Source: Piliocolobus tephrosceles (lineage: Eukaryota > Chordata > Mammalia > Primates > Cercopithecidae). From it: a stretch of DNA of 64,000 nucleotides. Positions within the stretch are counted from its first letter, which is position 1. Each line of letters begins with the position of its first letter. Positions 1-11,399 of this stretch are shown here, piece after piece. The stretch is taken from the NCBI RefSeq assembly GCF_002776525.5, contig NC_045438.1:160642616-160706615 (forward strand), given 5' to 3'. The notes beneath the pieces are model-generated. The model saw only the letters and a list, made by a program, of their open reading frames with translations, made no database searches and had not been told where the DNA came from. The translations under genes and the position numbers were made by a program.

Positions 1-731
1 GCTGTGGAAGTGCCATGGATTTCAGGGGTTCCCCTTGTGGCATCATATTCACTTTGAATATTTTGATAGAAATCATAAGCATTTTGGAAAGCATGCCCAA
101 CTCAGTTATTACTCATCTGAATCAACCAATAACTCTTCCAATAGTCTTCCAAAACTAGATGAACCCCACACACTGCACAGCTAAATGCTGCTGAGGAAGA
201 ATACCCAGTACGGGGACTCATGTCAACGTCAACATCATCCTCACCCATTTCCAAGGACACTGCCTAGCAAGCTTTCTCTTCATCTCCACACTAAGGCCAT
301 ATCATCTCTCCAGACAGCCTCAGTCTGCCCAACCCCAGCTCTCCTCTTGCCCTTCACTCTGACCCCACTTCATGCTTCCTAAAGGAGGAGAAAAAACCAG
401 CAATTGGAATGAAACGTCTTCATCCTCCCAAACCAAATCTGTAAACCCATCTTCTCCGCCTTTCCCTCTTGTTACCACAACGGAAGTGTCTCTCCTATCC
501 CAGGAGCAGCATAAAACAGTGCAAAATGCTCCGCATGCATTCTGGCCACATGTTCATGTGACTGCCCAGGGCTCTCCTTCTTTGATTAGCTGACAGTGTA
601 TGTCTGTGAGATTCTTTCTCTTACCTACCACCACCACCACCACCACCATCAATCTCTCTTTCACTGATGAATGACTTTCATTAGTGTGCGCAGATACTTT
701 AGTATGCTCCACTTTCAAGATCGTCCCTTCA
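1..731. other. Unassigned DNA with a short CCA repeat
   Basis: No gene or named repeat is recognised here. Two short open frames (185-382 and 372-593, both +) have no recognisable motif and look like chance frames in C/T-rich DNA. A (CCA)n microsatellite of about eight units lies at 626-649. Confidence 0.5.
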
Positions 732-1044
732 GGCCAGGCATGGTGGCTCAGGCCTGTAATCCCAACACTTTAGGAGGCTGAGGTGGGAGGACGGCTTAAG
801 CCCAGGAGTTCAAAGTCAGGCTGGGCAACACAGGGAGACCCCATCTCTACAAAAAATAAATAAAACCAAAAACTTAGCCAGGTGTGGTGGCACACACCTG
901 TGTTCCCAGCTACTCGGGAGGCTAAGGTGGGAGAATCACATGAGTCCTGGAGGTCGAGGCTGCAGTGAGCCATGATGGTGCCACTGCACTCCAGTCTGAG
1001 CAACAGAGCGAGACCTCATCTCAAAACAAAAACAAAAACAAAAA
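732..1044 (+). repeat. Alu SINE (AluJ/S type)
   Basis: The full dimeric Alu body is readable from the 5' GGCCAGGCATGGTGGCTCA to an A-rich tail of AAAAC units. Divergence and the GGAGGTCGAGGCTGCAGTGAGC block suggest an old J-like copy. Open frames on either strand over this span are Alu translations. Confidence 0.95.
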
Positions 1045-1089
1045 CCATGACAAAACACTTTCCTTCAATTCCCTGCCCTATGTACACCC

Positions 1090-1776
1090 CGTCTTTAGTC
1101 TGTTCAGGCTGCTACAACAAAATATCCTAAAGCTGGGTATGATGGCTCACACCTGTAGTCCCAGTACTTTGGGAGGCTGAGGCGAGTGGATTGCCTGAGG
1201 TCAGGAGTTTGAGACCAGCCTGGCCAACATGGTGAAACCCCGTCTCTACTAAAAGTACAAAAAAAAAATTAGCTAGGTGTGGTGGCGGGCACCTGTAATC
1301 CCAGCTACTAGGGAGGCTGAGGCAGGAGAATTGCCTGAACCCAAGGGGTGGAGGTTGCAGTGAGCGGAGATTGTGCCATTACACTCCAGCCTGGGAAACA
1401 AGAGGGAAAGTCCATCTCAAAACAAACAAACAAACAAAAAACAAAATATCCTAGACTTGGGTGGTTTATAAACAACAGAAACTCACAGTTCTGGAGGGTG
1501 GGAGGTCCAAGATCAGGGCACAAGCGGACGCCTCGGTATCTGGTGAGGACCTACTTCCTGGTTCACAGACCGCCATCTTCTCACTGCCAGCACACACGGT
1601 GGAAGGGACGAGCAAGTTGCCTTGGGCCTGTTTTATAAGGTTACTAGTCCCACTCAAGGCTCTCCCTTGCGACCTCAGCACCTCCCAAAGACCCCACCTT
1701 TTAATATTATCACCTTGGGGGTTAGGGTTTCTACATATGAGTTAAGGAGGCACACAAACATTCAGACCATGCAACA
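1090..1776 (-). mobile_element. MLT1-type MaLR LTR, split by an Alu
   Basis: Read on the minus strand, this is a near full-length MLT1 LTR. Its 5' end is near 1776 (cac-acaaacattcag) and its 3' end near 1090 (TCTGTTCAGGCTGCTACAAC). The block around 1451-1530 (GGGTGGTTTATAAACAACAG, CACAGTTCTGGAGG) is characteristic. The LTR is interrupted by the Alu at 1130-1440, so about 375 bp is LTR. It is non-coding, with no internal region attached. Confidence 0.85.
1130..1440 (+). repeat. Alu SINE (AluS) inserted in MLT1
   Basis: A full-length dimeric Alu ends in (CAAA)n. It is flanked by perfect 13-bp target-site duplications, ACAAAATATCCTA at 1117-1129 and 1441-1453. These prove insertion into the older MLT1 LTR. 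Confidence 0.97.
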
Positions 1777-2069
1777 CCCTCTGCATCTTTCCCGTTCCCT
1801 TGACAACTACATTCTTATTAAGCAGGTCTGCAAGTAAGGTCTCCATGTCAACTCTCCCCAGCTAGCCTCCACCCCACACCCTGTGGGGTCATCACTGGCC
1901 TCCGCGTTGTCAGGTCCAAGAGCTGCTTTGGAAGCTTCTTATGGCAATTAGCACACTCAACCTCTCCCTCGTTCTTAAAATACCCTCATGGCATGGTTTT
2001 GAGGGAGTCCTCCTCTTCCAGGTCCATCCTAACCCTTCTTCCAACTCCTTGACCCTCCGTTTTCCAGCG

Positions 2070-2600
2070 GCAGGCATGATGGTCTTAAAATATAAACCGT
2101 ACCCCTCCTCAAAAAATGTTAATGGCCTCCCCACATTCAGCAGCCTCAAAATCATACATTATCCGCTCTGCTCTTTTCGCATCTGGGCTGCTCCCATCTC
2201 CTAGAGGCCCCAATGTCTCTGCCTCAGGCACTTGGCACACACTTTGTTCGCTCCATCTAGAATGCTCTTCCCTCCCTCCCCAACCCTTCACCCAGCTGTA
2301 TCCTACTTCAAGGCTTAAATGCCACTCCCTTCAAGAGGCCTTCCCGGTCTAAACTGAGTTCCCAGGTAATCTCTCATAGCCCCCTCTAGCGTTTGTTTTA
2401 ATATGTACCATCGATTTAAACATTTATCCATTTGTGTGTGATTGTTTCATGGGCGTCTTGCTGAGAACTCCATGACCTTCAAGAGGGCAGATGATACCTT
2501 TTGTACCACTTTTACCACGTGCATTTTCACCCCACAACCCAGAATTATTTGTGGCTCCCAGGAGTTACTGAACAAATACCTGTCGAATAAAAGAAACTAT
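2070..2600 (+). repeat. L2 LINE fossil
   Basis: Diverged L2 3' sequence is readable on the + strand: AGAATGCTCTTCCCTCCC at about 2260, then a degenerate segment near AAATGCCACTCCCTTCAAGAGGCCTTCCC at 2315-2345, and the terminal GAACAAATACCTGTCGAATAA at 2570-2590. The upstream part (2070-2240) also fits L2 but less clearly. It is non-coding. Confidence 0.7.
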
Positions 2601-2789
2601 TATTTTGAAATAAAATTAATTTGCTGAATAAAATGAATAATTATTTTGAAAAACTTTGTCTAATTTGAAAATAATATTCTCTGTATATCAATTATATTCT
2701 GTCATATCATTTGCAAAAATTGTTTTTTTCAGAAAAAATAGTTAGAAAAAATTCTTCCCCTTTCTGGTCACAAGTCCGTATGATGTCGT

Positions 2790-3010
2790 GGAAAGGATGG
2801 AACCCAGCTAAACACACAGGCAGACAGCCCTGGCTCTGCCCTCTGAGTCAGAGTTTTCTCATTTGTAAAACAGGAGTAACAATCATACCTAACTAGCACT
2901 AATGGAATTATTGTGAGTATTGAATAACGAAAAAAATAGGAAACATGCTTTGCAAACTGGAAAGCGCTAAGTAAACATAATGATGATGCTAAGTAAACAT
3001 AATATGATTA
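2790..3010 (+). repeat. MIR SINE
   Basis: The core motifs TTTTCTCATTTGTAAAACAG and ATTATTGTGAGTATTGAAT, then AAAGCGCTAAGTAAACATAA, match the mammalian-wide MIR. A local duplication of GCTAAGTAAACATAATGATGATGCTAAG-type sequence sits at its 3' end (2964-3020). Confidence 0.8.
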
Positions 3011-4330
3011 TGGTGCTAAGTTTAATTCTTTAGAAAAGGATGTTTTCCTCATTAGTTTTTCTTAAAAAGAAGCCAATTAGTTGCTTAAGTACTGCAAAAA
3101 TATGTAGCAGCCACCTGCTTCTAGTTGACATCTATTTTTTTTCAATTTATTTAGAAATACACACTGCACGTTCCATTGAGAAGAAGTTGAAACAGGTCTC
3201 TATTTTTTAAAAGGAGTATTTTTGATGCAATAATTGGATCAGCTTATTGAGAACATCATGCTGGGATATGAGTTCACATAGAATTTAACTCTTGTTGACA
3301 AAAGCAAGAAATATCAAAAGTCAAATGAACAAAGCTCTTAAACAAAAGGATTCCTTTGTTACAGTTAGACTAAGAAGCTATCTAGCCCCAAAGTTCAGGG
3401 TATTTGGGAGAAAAAATAGGGCCTATTTCCTTGCAGGAGTCTTTTGAAATTGTATACTTTTTAAGCCCTAATAGATGGTTACATAAATATACATCAGCCT
3501 CTCTTGGAGAAGAACTTAGTTATAAAACTGGTGAAAAGTCTAAATAAGTGAATTTTTTAGTTCAGCCACCGATTATCCAAGCAAGTTTCACTTGAGGAAA
3601 CTGTCCACACCCTTTTTACTCACAATCCCTGCTTCTCTTCCCTTAAATGCCTCATAGAATATTCCTGCTTCAACCAAAGAGGGGAGCATTTGGAACTCAG
3701 ATTATTTCTAGTTATATGTAAGCTTTAAAGGGTATCAGTTGTTTCTTTCAAAAACTATGTTTTATACATGTTAGTATGCCTAACATTATATTTCTTCTAA
3801 AATAAGGTATTTATTTAGACGTGCTTTTTAAAAAATAACTTACTAATTCAGAAAGATTATCCTTCAACACTATATATTCATTCCTTTATAAAGCTGACAA
3901 AGTCATTCAATAGACCAGCATAAGAGTTTATTTTTGCTGACATTTTTCCTGTTTTACATGACCACGGGTATATAAGTCCTACCACCATCTCCATGTATCC
4001 TCTTGATGTCTAAAACATGCTTTGTAACTGTGAAATATGAGATTAAACTGTCAAAAGTATATGGAGGCAGCTGCATAAATTTTGAAACCAAAGTCAAAGT
4101 TCTATTTGTTCTGTGACTATGTGAGTGTTGCAAACTTTACAGCATTATGGAAAGTTAAAAACCCCACCCCAACATCTTTTTTTAAAACGTATGCTATAGT
4201 AATTTCTTCCAAAAACTAGTCACTTATTAACACGTTCTGTTTCTAAGATGAAATGATATACATTTTTTAAAACATTTTATTGAACGTATTTGATTGAATG
4301 TATATTTATATACATTCAATATTATATACA
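3011..4330. other. AT-rich DNA with no recognised feature
   Basis: No gene, splice-bounded exon or named repeat is recognised in these 1.3 kb. It is AT-rich and lacks long open frames. Confidence 0.5.
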
Positions 4331-4647
4331 GGAGGAGCCTGGGGGGAGGTGATTGGATCAAAGGGGCAGATTTCCCCATTTGCTGTTCTCCTGACAGTGA
4401 GTTCTCAGGAGATCTGGTGGTTTAAAAGTGGGTAGCACCTCCCACCTCACTCTCTTCCTCCTTCTCTGTCGATGTAAGATGAGCCTGCTTCCCCTTCACC
4501 TTCCCCCATGATTGTAAGTTTCCTGAGGCCTCCTTAGCCATGCTTCCTGTACAGGCTACAAAACTGTGAGCCAATTAAACCTTTTTTCTTTATAAATTAT
4601 CCATGTTCAGGTATCTGTTTATAGCCATGTGAGAACGGACTAATACA
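4331..4647 (+). mobile_element. MST-type MaLR LTR, 5'-truncated
   Basis: LTR blocks are in order: GGGGGGAGGTGATTGGATCA, TTTCCCCATTTGCTGTTCTC, GTGAGTTCTCAGGAGATCTG, CTTCCTGTACAGG, AACTGTGAGCCAATTAAACC, TTTATAAATTATCC, and the terminal GAGAACGGACTAATACA. The first about 75 bp of the LTR are missing. It is a solo remnant. Confidence 0.88.
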
Positions 4648-5189
4648 CCCAGTTTTGCATTTCATATGAATGGAATCACACAATATGCTGCTGATTTATG
4701 TCTGTTTTGTTCAATACTATATTTTACACATCATACTAATATGTTAACCTCCAGTGCTAACCTCTATAGCATTGTAATTTTTATTTTATTACAACACAAT
4801 ATTTCAGTGTGTTCCAGGAACAAAACAATATTCATTATTATAGATAGCATTTCAGTGTTCATTTGTTTATAGAAAATCAGTAAATAAAACTTCAGTGTGT
4901 TAACATGTGTTTCAAAGTTCATTGCTTTGCCAAATTGAATTTTGCCAATTTAAAAAATAATCTAAAAATCATTATACACATAAAGACATAGGAAAGAGTT
5001 TATTTTTCTTGAAATAGGTACAACTTCAATTTGTTCTAATATTCTCAACATTTCTCAATATTCTCAGTGTTTTCTCTCAAGACATTTTGTGATCTACATG
5101 ATTTTTAGATTTATAAACCTCAATTCTTTGGAACAGTCAATTCTTTAGATCGATTTGTTCTCCAAAGCAGGTTATGGTGTGATTCAAAC
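4648..5189. other. AT-rich DNA, possibly old L1-derived
   Basis: The phrase ATGAATGGAATCACACAATATG just after the MST LTR is reminiscent of old L1M antisense sequence, but I cannot follow it further. The 68-codon open frame at 4666-4872 has no recognisable motif. Confidence 0.3.
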
Positions 5190-5330
5190 GACATACTAAA
5201 CCTGGATGTGAATCCCATTTTTGCCACAAATTAGCTGTGTAACTTCAGGTAAGTTCCTTAACCTCTCTGTGCTACCTTCTGCATCCATAAATAAGATGTT
5301 TCTGCAGGTTCTCCTAGCTCAAAACATTCT
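5190..5330 (+). repeat. MIR SINE fragment
   Basis: CTGTGTAACTTCAGGTAAGTTCCTTAACCTCTCTG is the MIR core. The donor-like CAGGTAAGT inside it arose from the repeat and is not taken as an exon end. Confidence 0.75.
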
Positions 5331-5665
5331 AGTTCAAAAATAGTTTCAAATAAGAATTTGCCAAAAACAAGAGAATCAGGCAAAAGGAAACAGAACTTCC
5401 ATCAGTTTACATTGAAAAGGAATAGCTGCTACCATGTGCTGAACTGGTTCCTGGACCAATCCACATTGAGACACTCATTCAATAGAGCATCTTCCATTTT
5501 CCCTGTACAGTAAATGCTTGAAGGCAGCTCCCAAGAATGTTATACACTTTCCTTATGGAGGTGTATAAAATTCCCTACAACACCCAAAGAGTATCATAGA
5601 AATGTATTTCCTTTTGGGCAACATCTTTACTATTGAAAGAAAACCTCCAAAATGGTGTTTCCACC

Positions 5666-5967
5666 TTTTTTTTTTTTTTTTTTTTGAGATGGATTCTCAC
5701 TCAGTCACCCAGGCTGGAGTACAATGGCATGATCTCGGCTCACTACAACCTCCGACTCCCAGGTTCAAGTGACTCTCCTGCCTCAGACTGCTGAGTAGCT
5801 GGAATTACAGGCACCTGCCACCATGTCCGGCTAATTTTTGTATTTTTGGTAGAGATGGGTTTTCACCACATTGGCCAGGCTGGTCTTGAACTCCTGACCT
5901 CAGGTGATCCACCCACCTCAGCTTCCGTAAGTGCTGGGATTATAGGCATGAGCCACAGCGCCTGGCC
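5666..5967 (-). repeat. Alu SINE, minus strand
   Basis: It starts with a 20-nt poly-T and reads through GAGATGGATTCTCACTCAGTC to the terminal CGCCTGGCC. TGTTTCCAC occurs on both sides and is probably the target-site duplication. Confidence 0.96.
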
Positions 5968-6650
5968 TGTTTCCACATTTTAAACTTAACCTTTAAGCAC
6001 TCAAATGAAGAGCTGTGTCTATGAATGGCATTTTCTATATGGCAAGCCTAAGCAATGGGTATAACTATGGGACACAAAAACTTGTCATCCAAAAGACCAC
6101 CAGGATGACTAAATAGTAGAAAGAAGAGCTTTATTGGTGATATCAGTTGCAAGCTTAAAAAGAAAGTCTCCAGCATGGACCAAAGATGCTCTCTCTTCAA
6201 ACAGGGGAAGGACAGGTTGGGTTTCATCCCTCTCAGAGTCTGTATTACACAATAGAGTCATACATATTCAGCAGGTTTGGGGGAGAAGCTACACATATTT
6301 ATGAGGAGAGCTGAGCACAGGCGCAATGAATAAACAAATATGTAATATACATCCCATATTCACTTTGGGGCAAAAGGTGAACTATAGGCCACAAAGACAG
6401 TCTATGTGCAGCCTCTATAAGCTGGCTGAAACTGGCTTAAGGTCTGCAATTGCTCATCAGAAAAGAATGTTTATAAGGCCTGTCCTCTGTCCAATCAGAA
6501 TAGTAGTGGTCTGGATCGCGAATTGGAGTTAGGATAATTTGCCCAATAGCTCCTATTGTTAGGGAGTTTAGCAAGAGTGTGGATTTTCTTATAGGAATTT
6601 AGAAATTTGCCATGCCAGTTGGGCCCTGAGCTCTCAATCCATAGGTTTGG
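5968..6650. other. Unassigned DNA between two Alus
   Basis: No gene or recognised repeat was seen. The open frame at 6326-6532 (+, 68 codons) has no known motif. Confidence 0.4.
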
Positions 6651-6952
6651 TTTTTTGTTTTTTTTTTTTTTTTGAGACGGAGTCTTGCTCCATGACACAG
6701 GCTGGAGTGCAGTGGCATGGTCTTGGCTCACTGCAACCTCTGCCTCCTAGGTACAAGTGATTCTCCTGCCTCAGCCTCCCGAGTAGCTGGGATTGCAGGT
6801 GTATGCCACCGTACCCGGCTAATTTTGTATTTTTAGTAGAGACAGGGTTTCACCATGTTGGCCGGGCTTGTCTCAAACTCCTGACCTCGTGATCCGCCCA
6901 CCTCAGCCTCCCAAAGCGCTGGGATTACAGGCATGAGCCACCGCACCCAGTC
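6651..6952 (-). repeat. Alu SINE (AluS), minus strand
   Basis: A poly-T start is followed by GAGACGGAGTCTTGCTCC and the full body to CCGCACCCAGTC. Confidence 0.96.
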
Positions 6953-7600
6953 AACTTTTTGTTTCTTTAACCTTAAGGTCCTTCTTAATTGATAAAGGAA
7001 TGTCTACTTTGGTCTCCCAGATCACAATCTCAATCTATTTTCCCAAAGAGAAAACTAATCAGGTAAAACAGTTGATTAATGATTAGCAAATAACAACAAA
7101 AAAAACCTTAATACTTTAGTCCTTAGAATTCTTAAGTCTAACCATAATGCTTTAAAAAACAGCACTTCATATTGATGATAATGTAGCTCTTCAGGTAATA
7201 AAAAAAAATTAAAAAATAAAAGCACTTCACAGATAAGGGACAAATATGATTTTTTTCATCTCCCTTTCTTATGTTCCCACAAATGGGAAAACTGGGGTTG
7301 TCTTCAGGTTTACATGGTAATTTTTAAAAATGAAAGCAAAAATCTAAAGGATGTTGATAAATATGCCAATATACTGCCTGCTGAAGTCCATGCCTGTTTT
7401 CCATTCGGTGAGGTCTAAGCTTATGGCTTCATTTTGTGAATATACTGGTGAAAAACAAAAACAAAAGCAGAACCAGTCAATATGGGCTTTCTGTCATCTT
7501 CAAATGGGGAACTACACACGTTTAAATCAATCCCCCAATCCTATTTTTGGTTTATTTGTGGGAGACATATATCAACACAGATTTTTTTTTTTTTAACCTC
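6953..7600. other. AT-rich DNA, no recognised feature
   Basis: This stretch holds several short A runs (for example 7200-7220) and no gene. The open frame at 7351-7596 (+) has no recognisable motif. Confidence 0.4.
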
Positions 7601-8660
7601 TGAAAAGTAAGTCACTACTTACGTAAAACAAACACCCCAGAAAGGAAAGCTTCATGACCCTCCGCCTGCAGTGGGATTTGGGGAAGTGTGCTGACGCAAC
7701 TCAGATTTTCATTTGCCAAACAACGACTGAGCTCATCTGTACAGAGTTGGTAAATTAGAAAAGGTAAACGGCGAGAAATGTTGCGTAATGACACCATAAG
7801 AAAAAAAAAAAGTCATTTCTGAGTTTGCTGTTCTTTAAACTCTTTGAATTCTTGCTTCAGTGGCTCTGTTGAGTCACAGCTGTGATCCATGTTGGCATGA
7901 ACCAAAAATAACATGACTAACTGCAAAGGTTACAGGGTTTTGGCCGGCTTTTTACGGCCACACAGCAGTACCTTTCTGTTGAGTGGAAATGTAGCATTTA
8001 GCTTGTAAGGCAAATCTTTCTCAAGCAGGTTCTTATTCAAAGTTGTTTTAAGTCTTCCCAAAGCATTGTTTCTGCTCTGCTGAAAGCTGGAGTCAGCAGA
8101 CTGCTAAGGTCTGAAAGATACAGTATGTAAAGGACACACTTATCTTACTGCAACTTCCTCTAAACATCCTATACCGGACAAGACCACTAATGGAGAAAAT
8201 GAAGCACGTTACTTAAGTAACATAAAATGAGTACTACATCTGACTTCCATTAGCAAACATAAACCCTTTTCAGACTCTTTTCCCCTTCTTCCCCCTCCTT
8301 CCCCCAAAATGGCACTACGGACTGCTTCACTTTTTCCAATCATACAGTGATATTTGGAAAGTTCCATTTGCTTCCGTTAAGAAAAATACAGAGAAGGAAA
8401 AAATACATAATAGCCATCTATCATCTTGTATGTGAGGCTGCTTCGTTATGGGATTCTCTCCTCCCCCCTAGAAAACTCTGTGTTCTATGAATAATTTAGG
8501 TATCATAGTGCTAACCCTATTTTTCTCTAAATAAATAACTTGTATATTCAAGTAACTTTTTGTTTTGTAATCTCTCACTGAGGGTTTGGTTTGCCCTAAT
8601 CGATCTTTCATTCATTTTTGTCATTTGTTCATTTTGTCATTGTGTCACTTATTGGACAAA
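7601..8660. promoter_or_regulatory. Repeat-poor block with clustered bZIP-type motifs (candidate enhancer)
   Basis: No Alu, L1, LTR or MIR is recognisable over about 1 kb, which is unusual in this window. The first half contains several sites resembling AP-1, C/EBP or Maf targets: TGACGCAAC (7692-7700), TTGCGTAAT (7781-7789), TGAGTCA next to CAGCTG (7870-7880), TGACTAA (7914-7920) and GAGTCAGCA (8090-8098). The motif identities are seen in the sequence, but enhancer function is inference. The minus-strand frame at 7615-7797 has no known domain. Confidence 0.3.
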
Positions 8661-8887
8661 TATTGATTAAATGCCTGTCATCCTATAGGATGACAGTAGT
8701 CAGTGGCAGCAGACATAGTCCTTGCCCTTGTGGCAGGGGATTTAGTAGGAAAGACTGACATGAATCAAAGAATCACAAACTAATTTTGAAAAAACAATTG
8801 GGGATAAACACTCCAATTTTGTTTTGACAAAACAATTGGGATAAAGGTTCCAATAAAGGGAACAACACACTTTAATAGAATATAAGG
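8660..8887. repeat. Ancient interspersed repeat, left part
   Basis: The phrases ATTAAATGCCTGTCAT and AGTCCTTGCCCTTGTGGCAG are degenerate forms of the common mammalian repeat wording for a sequence continued after the Alu (9191-9560). I recognise the wording but cannot name the family securely. It is LINE- or MER-like. Confidence 0.4.
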
Positions 8888-9190
8888 GGCCTGGCGCAGT
8901 GGCTTATGCCTGTAATCCCAGCACTGTGGGAGGCCGAGACCGGTGGATCACCTGAGGTCAGGATTTCAAGACCAGCCTGGCCAACATGGTGAAACCCCAT
9001 CTCTACTAAAAATATAAAATTAGCTGAGTATGGTGGCACACGCCTGTGATCCCAGCTACTCAGGAAGCTGAGGCGGGAGAATCGCTTGATCCTGGGAGGT
9101 GGAGGTTGCAGTGAGTCGAGATCACACCATTGCACTCCAGCCTGGGTGACAGAGCAAGACTCTGTCTCAAAAGAAAAAATAAAAAGAAAA
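8888..9190 (+). repeat. Alu SINE (AluS) inside an older repeat
   Basis: A full-length Alu runs from GGCCTGGCGCAGTGGC to an A-rich tail. Flanking GAATATAAG and GAAAATAAG form an imperfect target-site duplication. The sequences on both sides belong to the same older repeat. Confidence 0.95.
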
Positions 9191-9560
9191 TAAGGTTAAG
9201 AGCATTGAACCTAACCATCTAACCGAGGAGGTTGAGAAAGGCATCTCCAAACAAGGAATATCTGAGCAGAGATTTAAAGGGTGAGACAGAGTTAACTGGG
9301 AGTGAAGATGGAGGAAGAGTCATCTAGGTGGAGGACTGCTCTTTTCTGATGGGAAGACCCTGCACAGGAGAGCATGGGCGCATTTGCGGAACTAGAAGAT
9401 CTGGGTAGTCCAGGGGGCAAAGCAGAAGCCAGAATGGGTACAGAGCCAGGAGTGAGGCTGGAGAGCTGGGTAGGACAGAGACTACCTACGGACTAGAGGT
9501 CGCTAATCAATATTTTAAGCCTTTCTCTTAAGGAAAGCAGGAAGTCATTAAAGCTGTTTT
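9191..9560. repeat. Ancient interspersed repeat, right part
   Basis: Blocks such as GAGCAGAGATTTAAAGGG, GAGGCTGGAGAGCTGGGTAG and GAAGTCATTAAAGCTGTTTTAAG follow the order of a widespread mammalian fossil repeat. The family name is not resolved by eye. Confidence 0.45.
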
Positions 9561-10390
9561 AAGTAGTGGTGACTACCAGATTTCAGTTTTATATTTGCCA
9601 CACAAGCTAACGGTTGAGTCACAAAAAGAAAGAGAAAAGAAAAGAAAAACCCAACAAAGACCCAAAAATGAATTCTGGGCTAAATTATTCATTATTCATA
9701 GGAATATCCCCAGCAACACATTACAAATAAACTTGGCACATGTGAGGCTCCCAGCAAGGACAGACAATGATTCTTCTTTTCATGGTCACAGAAAGTTGAC
9801 CCAAACCCTGGTAACTTTGCCATTAGTCATGTCAGTTTTGGTCAATCCCAACCCACATGTTTCCAAAACACTGTGGAGGTGCTCTGGCAAGACAGACCCA
9901 AGGCCATCAATAGGCCAATGAACCCAAGTGGCCTCAGGTCTTGGGCGTCTCTGAATGGAACACCTGCAGGGAAATGCAAGCATGAGAGCAAGTCCACAGA
10001 GCCCAGGCTAGTGGGTGCTCATCAGGATGAAGGCATTCAGGTGCTTCATTTTGTCTTGTGTGAAAGAGTCTTCAGATGTTCTAAAGTGAGACAGTAGGCT
10101 TGCTATGGTAGACCTCTAAGTTCTCCCCTTCCCAAGTGGACTTCCTCAGGAACCTCCACAATCAACCTGTGCAGGTCCCATCATCCGGATTATTATCAAT
10201 ACTTGGGAAGTCTTTGCTTTGAGTGTCTTTCTCTGTCTTCCTTGCCCAACTCCTACCAGCTAAAGCCTCCAAGACATGCCCATAAGACGTCCCGCCACTG
10301 AGAAAAATAATAATAAAAACTGTGAGTAGAGTTCTTACAAGCAAAAAGTGCTTTTTAAGATTTTAAAAAATATTTTAAGAATGAGAAGGG
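9561..10390. other. Unassigned DNA
   Basis: The 108-codon frame at 9595-9921 (+) is one of the longer non-repeat frames in the window. It has no recognisable domain, no splice context and a lysine/glutamine-rich start that reflects A-rich DNA. I see no gene. Confidence 0.4.
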
Positions 10391-10516
10391 GGCCAGGCGT
10401 GGCTGCTCATGCCTATAATCCCAGCACTTCGGAAGGCTGGGGTAGGAGGATTGCCTGAGCCCAAGAGTTCAAGACCAGCTTGGGCAACATGGTGAAATCC
10501 TGTTTCTAATGAAAAA
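10391..10516 (+). repeat. Alu left monomer (FLAM-like)
   Basis: It starts GGCCAGGCGTGGCTGCTCATG and stops after the first monomer at an A-rich end (GAAAAAC). It passes directly into an AT-rich satellite-like tract. Confidence 0.85.
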
Positions 10517-10756
10517 CATATATATATATATATATATTTGTATATATTGTCATCTGATTCTATATATACATATATAAACAAATATCTATATTTGTATGTA
10601 TTGTCATCTGATTCTATATAAAGATTTATATTTATTATATAAACAAATATAGTCATCTGATTCTCTCTATATTATGTATACTATATATACATATCCTCTC
10701 TATATAGAGTATATATACTAGATCTCTATATATACCCTATATTATTATCAGATGAC
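10517..10756. repeat. AT-rich minisatellite with GTCATCTGATTC units
   Basis: A TA-dinucleotide tract grows out of the Alu monomer tail and is followed by three direct copies of GTCATCTGATTC, starting at 10549, 10603 and 10652 (periods 54 and 49). Each copy is set in ATATTTGTATAT-type sequence. An inverted TCAGATGAC lies at 10748-10756. The tract could fold into hairpins. Confidence 0.8.
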
Positions 10757-10960
10757 GATAGCTATGCCAGGCTCTCCTTCTCAACCCCCATGCACAAAGC
10801 CAGGCCCTGCCGTACAGCCCATTGCAGCTGTGAAATACGAAAACACCGAAACCTAGCAAGTGCCGAAAAGATAATGACTAGAACGCTCTCAGCACAGTAC
10901 CTAGCACTTGGTATGGAGCTACCATCATTACCATCATTGTTGCTATTCAAAATTGCTCTC

Positions 10961-11399
10961 GGCTAGGTGCGGTGGCTCATGCCTATAATCCTAGCACTTT
11001 GGGATACTGAGGCAGGAGGATCGCTTGAGCCCAGGAGTTCAAGAACAGCCTGGGCAACATGGCAAAACCCCGTCTCTACTAAAAATACAAAAAACTAGCC
11101 AGGCGTGGTGGTGCGCACCTGTGGTCCCAGCTACTTGGGAAGTTGAGGCGGGAGGATTCCTTGAGCCCAGGAGGTTAAGGCTGAAGTAAGCCAAGGTAGC
11201 ACCACTGTACTCCTGCGCTACACCCACTGGGTGCAGGAGGCACAGTGCTGAGGGCCCACGGTACTTGGAGGAGTCCACAAAAGTGTTTTTATTTCTTTCA
11301 GAATCAGAAGAAAAAAAGTAAATTTTTAGGCCAAAGGCTTTGTCTTCCTATGTCAGCCTGGGTGATGCAGTGAGACTCTGTCTCAAAGAAAAAAAAAAA
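10961..11399 (+). repeat. Alu SINE interrupted by a foreign 140-bp segment
   Basis: The Alu body runs from 10961 to CACTGTACTCC at 11213 and resumes at CAGCCTGGGTGATG (11354), ending in poly-A near 11399. AATTGCTCTC (10951-10960) and AATGCTCTCT (11398-11407) are its target-site duplications. The 11214-11353 segment is not Alu and interrupts the second monomer exactly where CTCCAGCCTGGG should be continuous. Confidence 0.93.
11214..11353 (-). repeat. Inverted templated copy of 11702-11837
   Basis: The reverse complement of this segment matches 11702-11837 almost base for base. Shared blocks include AGCCTTTGGCCTAAAAATTT, TTTTTTTCTTCTGATT, CACTTTTGTGGACTCCTCCA and GGGCCCTCAGCACTGTGCCT. Only about ten differences occur over some 135 bp. 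It sits inside an Alu, so it arrived after the Alu. It has no poly-A tail or target-site duplication of its own. Confidence 0.9.

Noticed and set aside
770..1523. Open frames over 733-1523 such as 770-1003 (-) and 1308-1523 (-)
   Set aside because: They are translations of Alu sequence (typical LECSGTI, SPRLEC or FETGSC-like strings) and do not represent genes. The same holds for most other frames over Alus in the window.
5240..5255. Strong donor-like CAGGTAAGT on the + strand
   Set aside because: It lies within a MIR core where CAGGCAAGT is the normal wording, and there is no open exon upstream.
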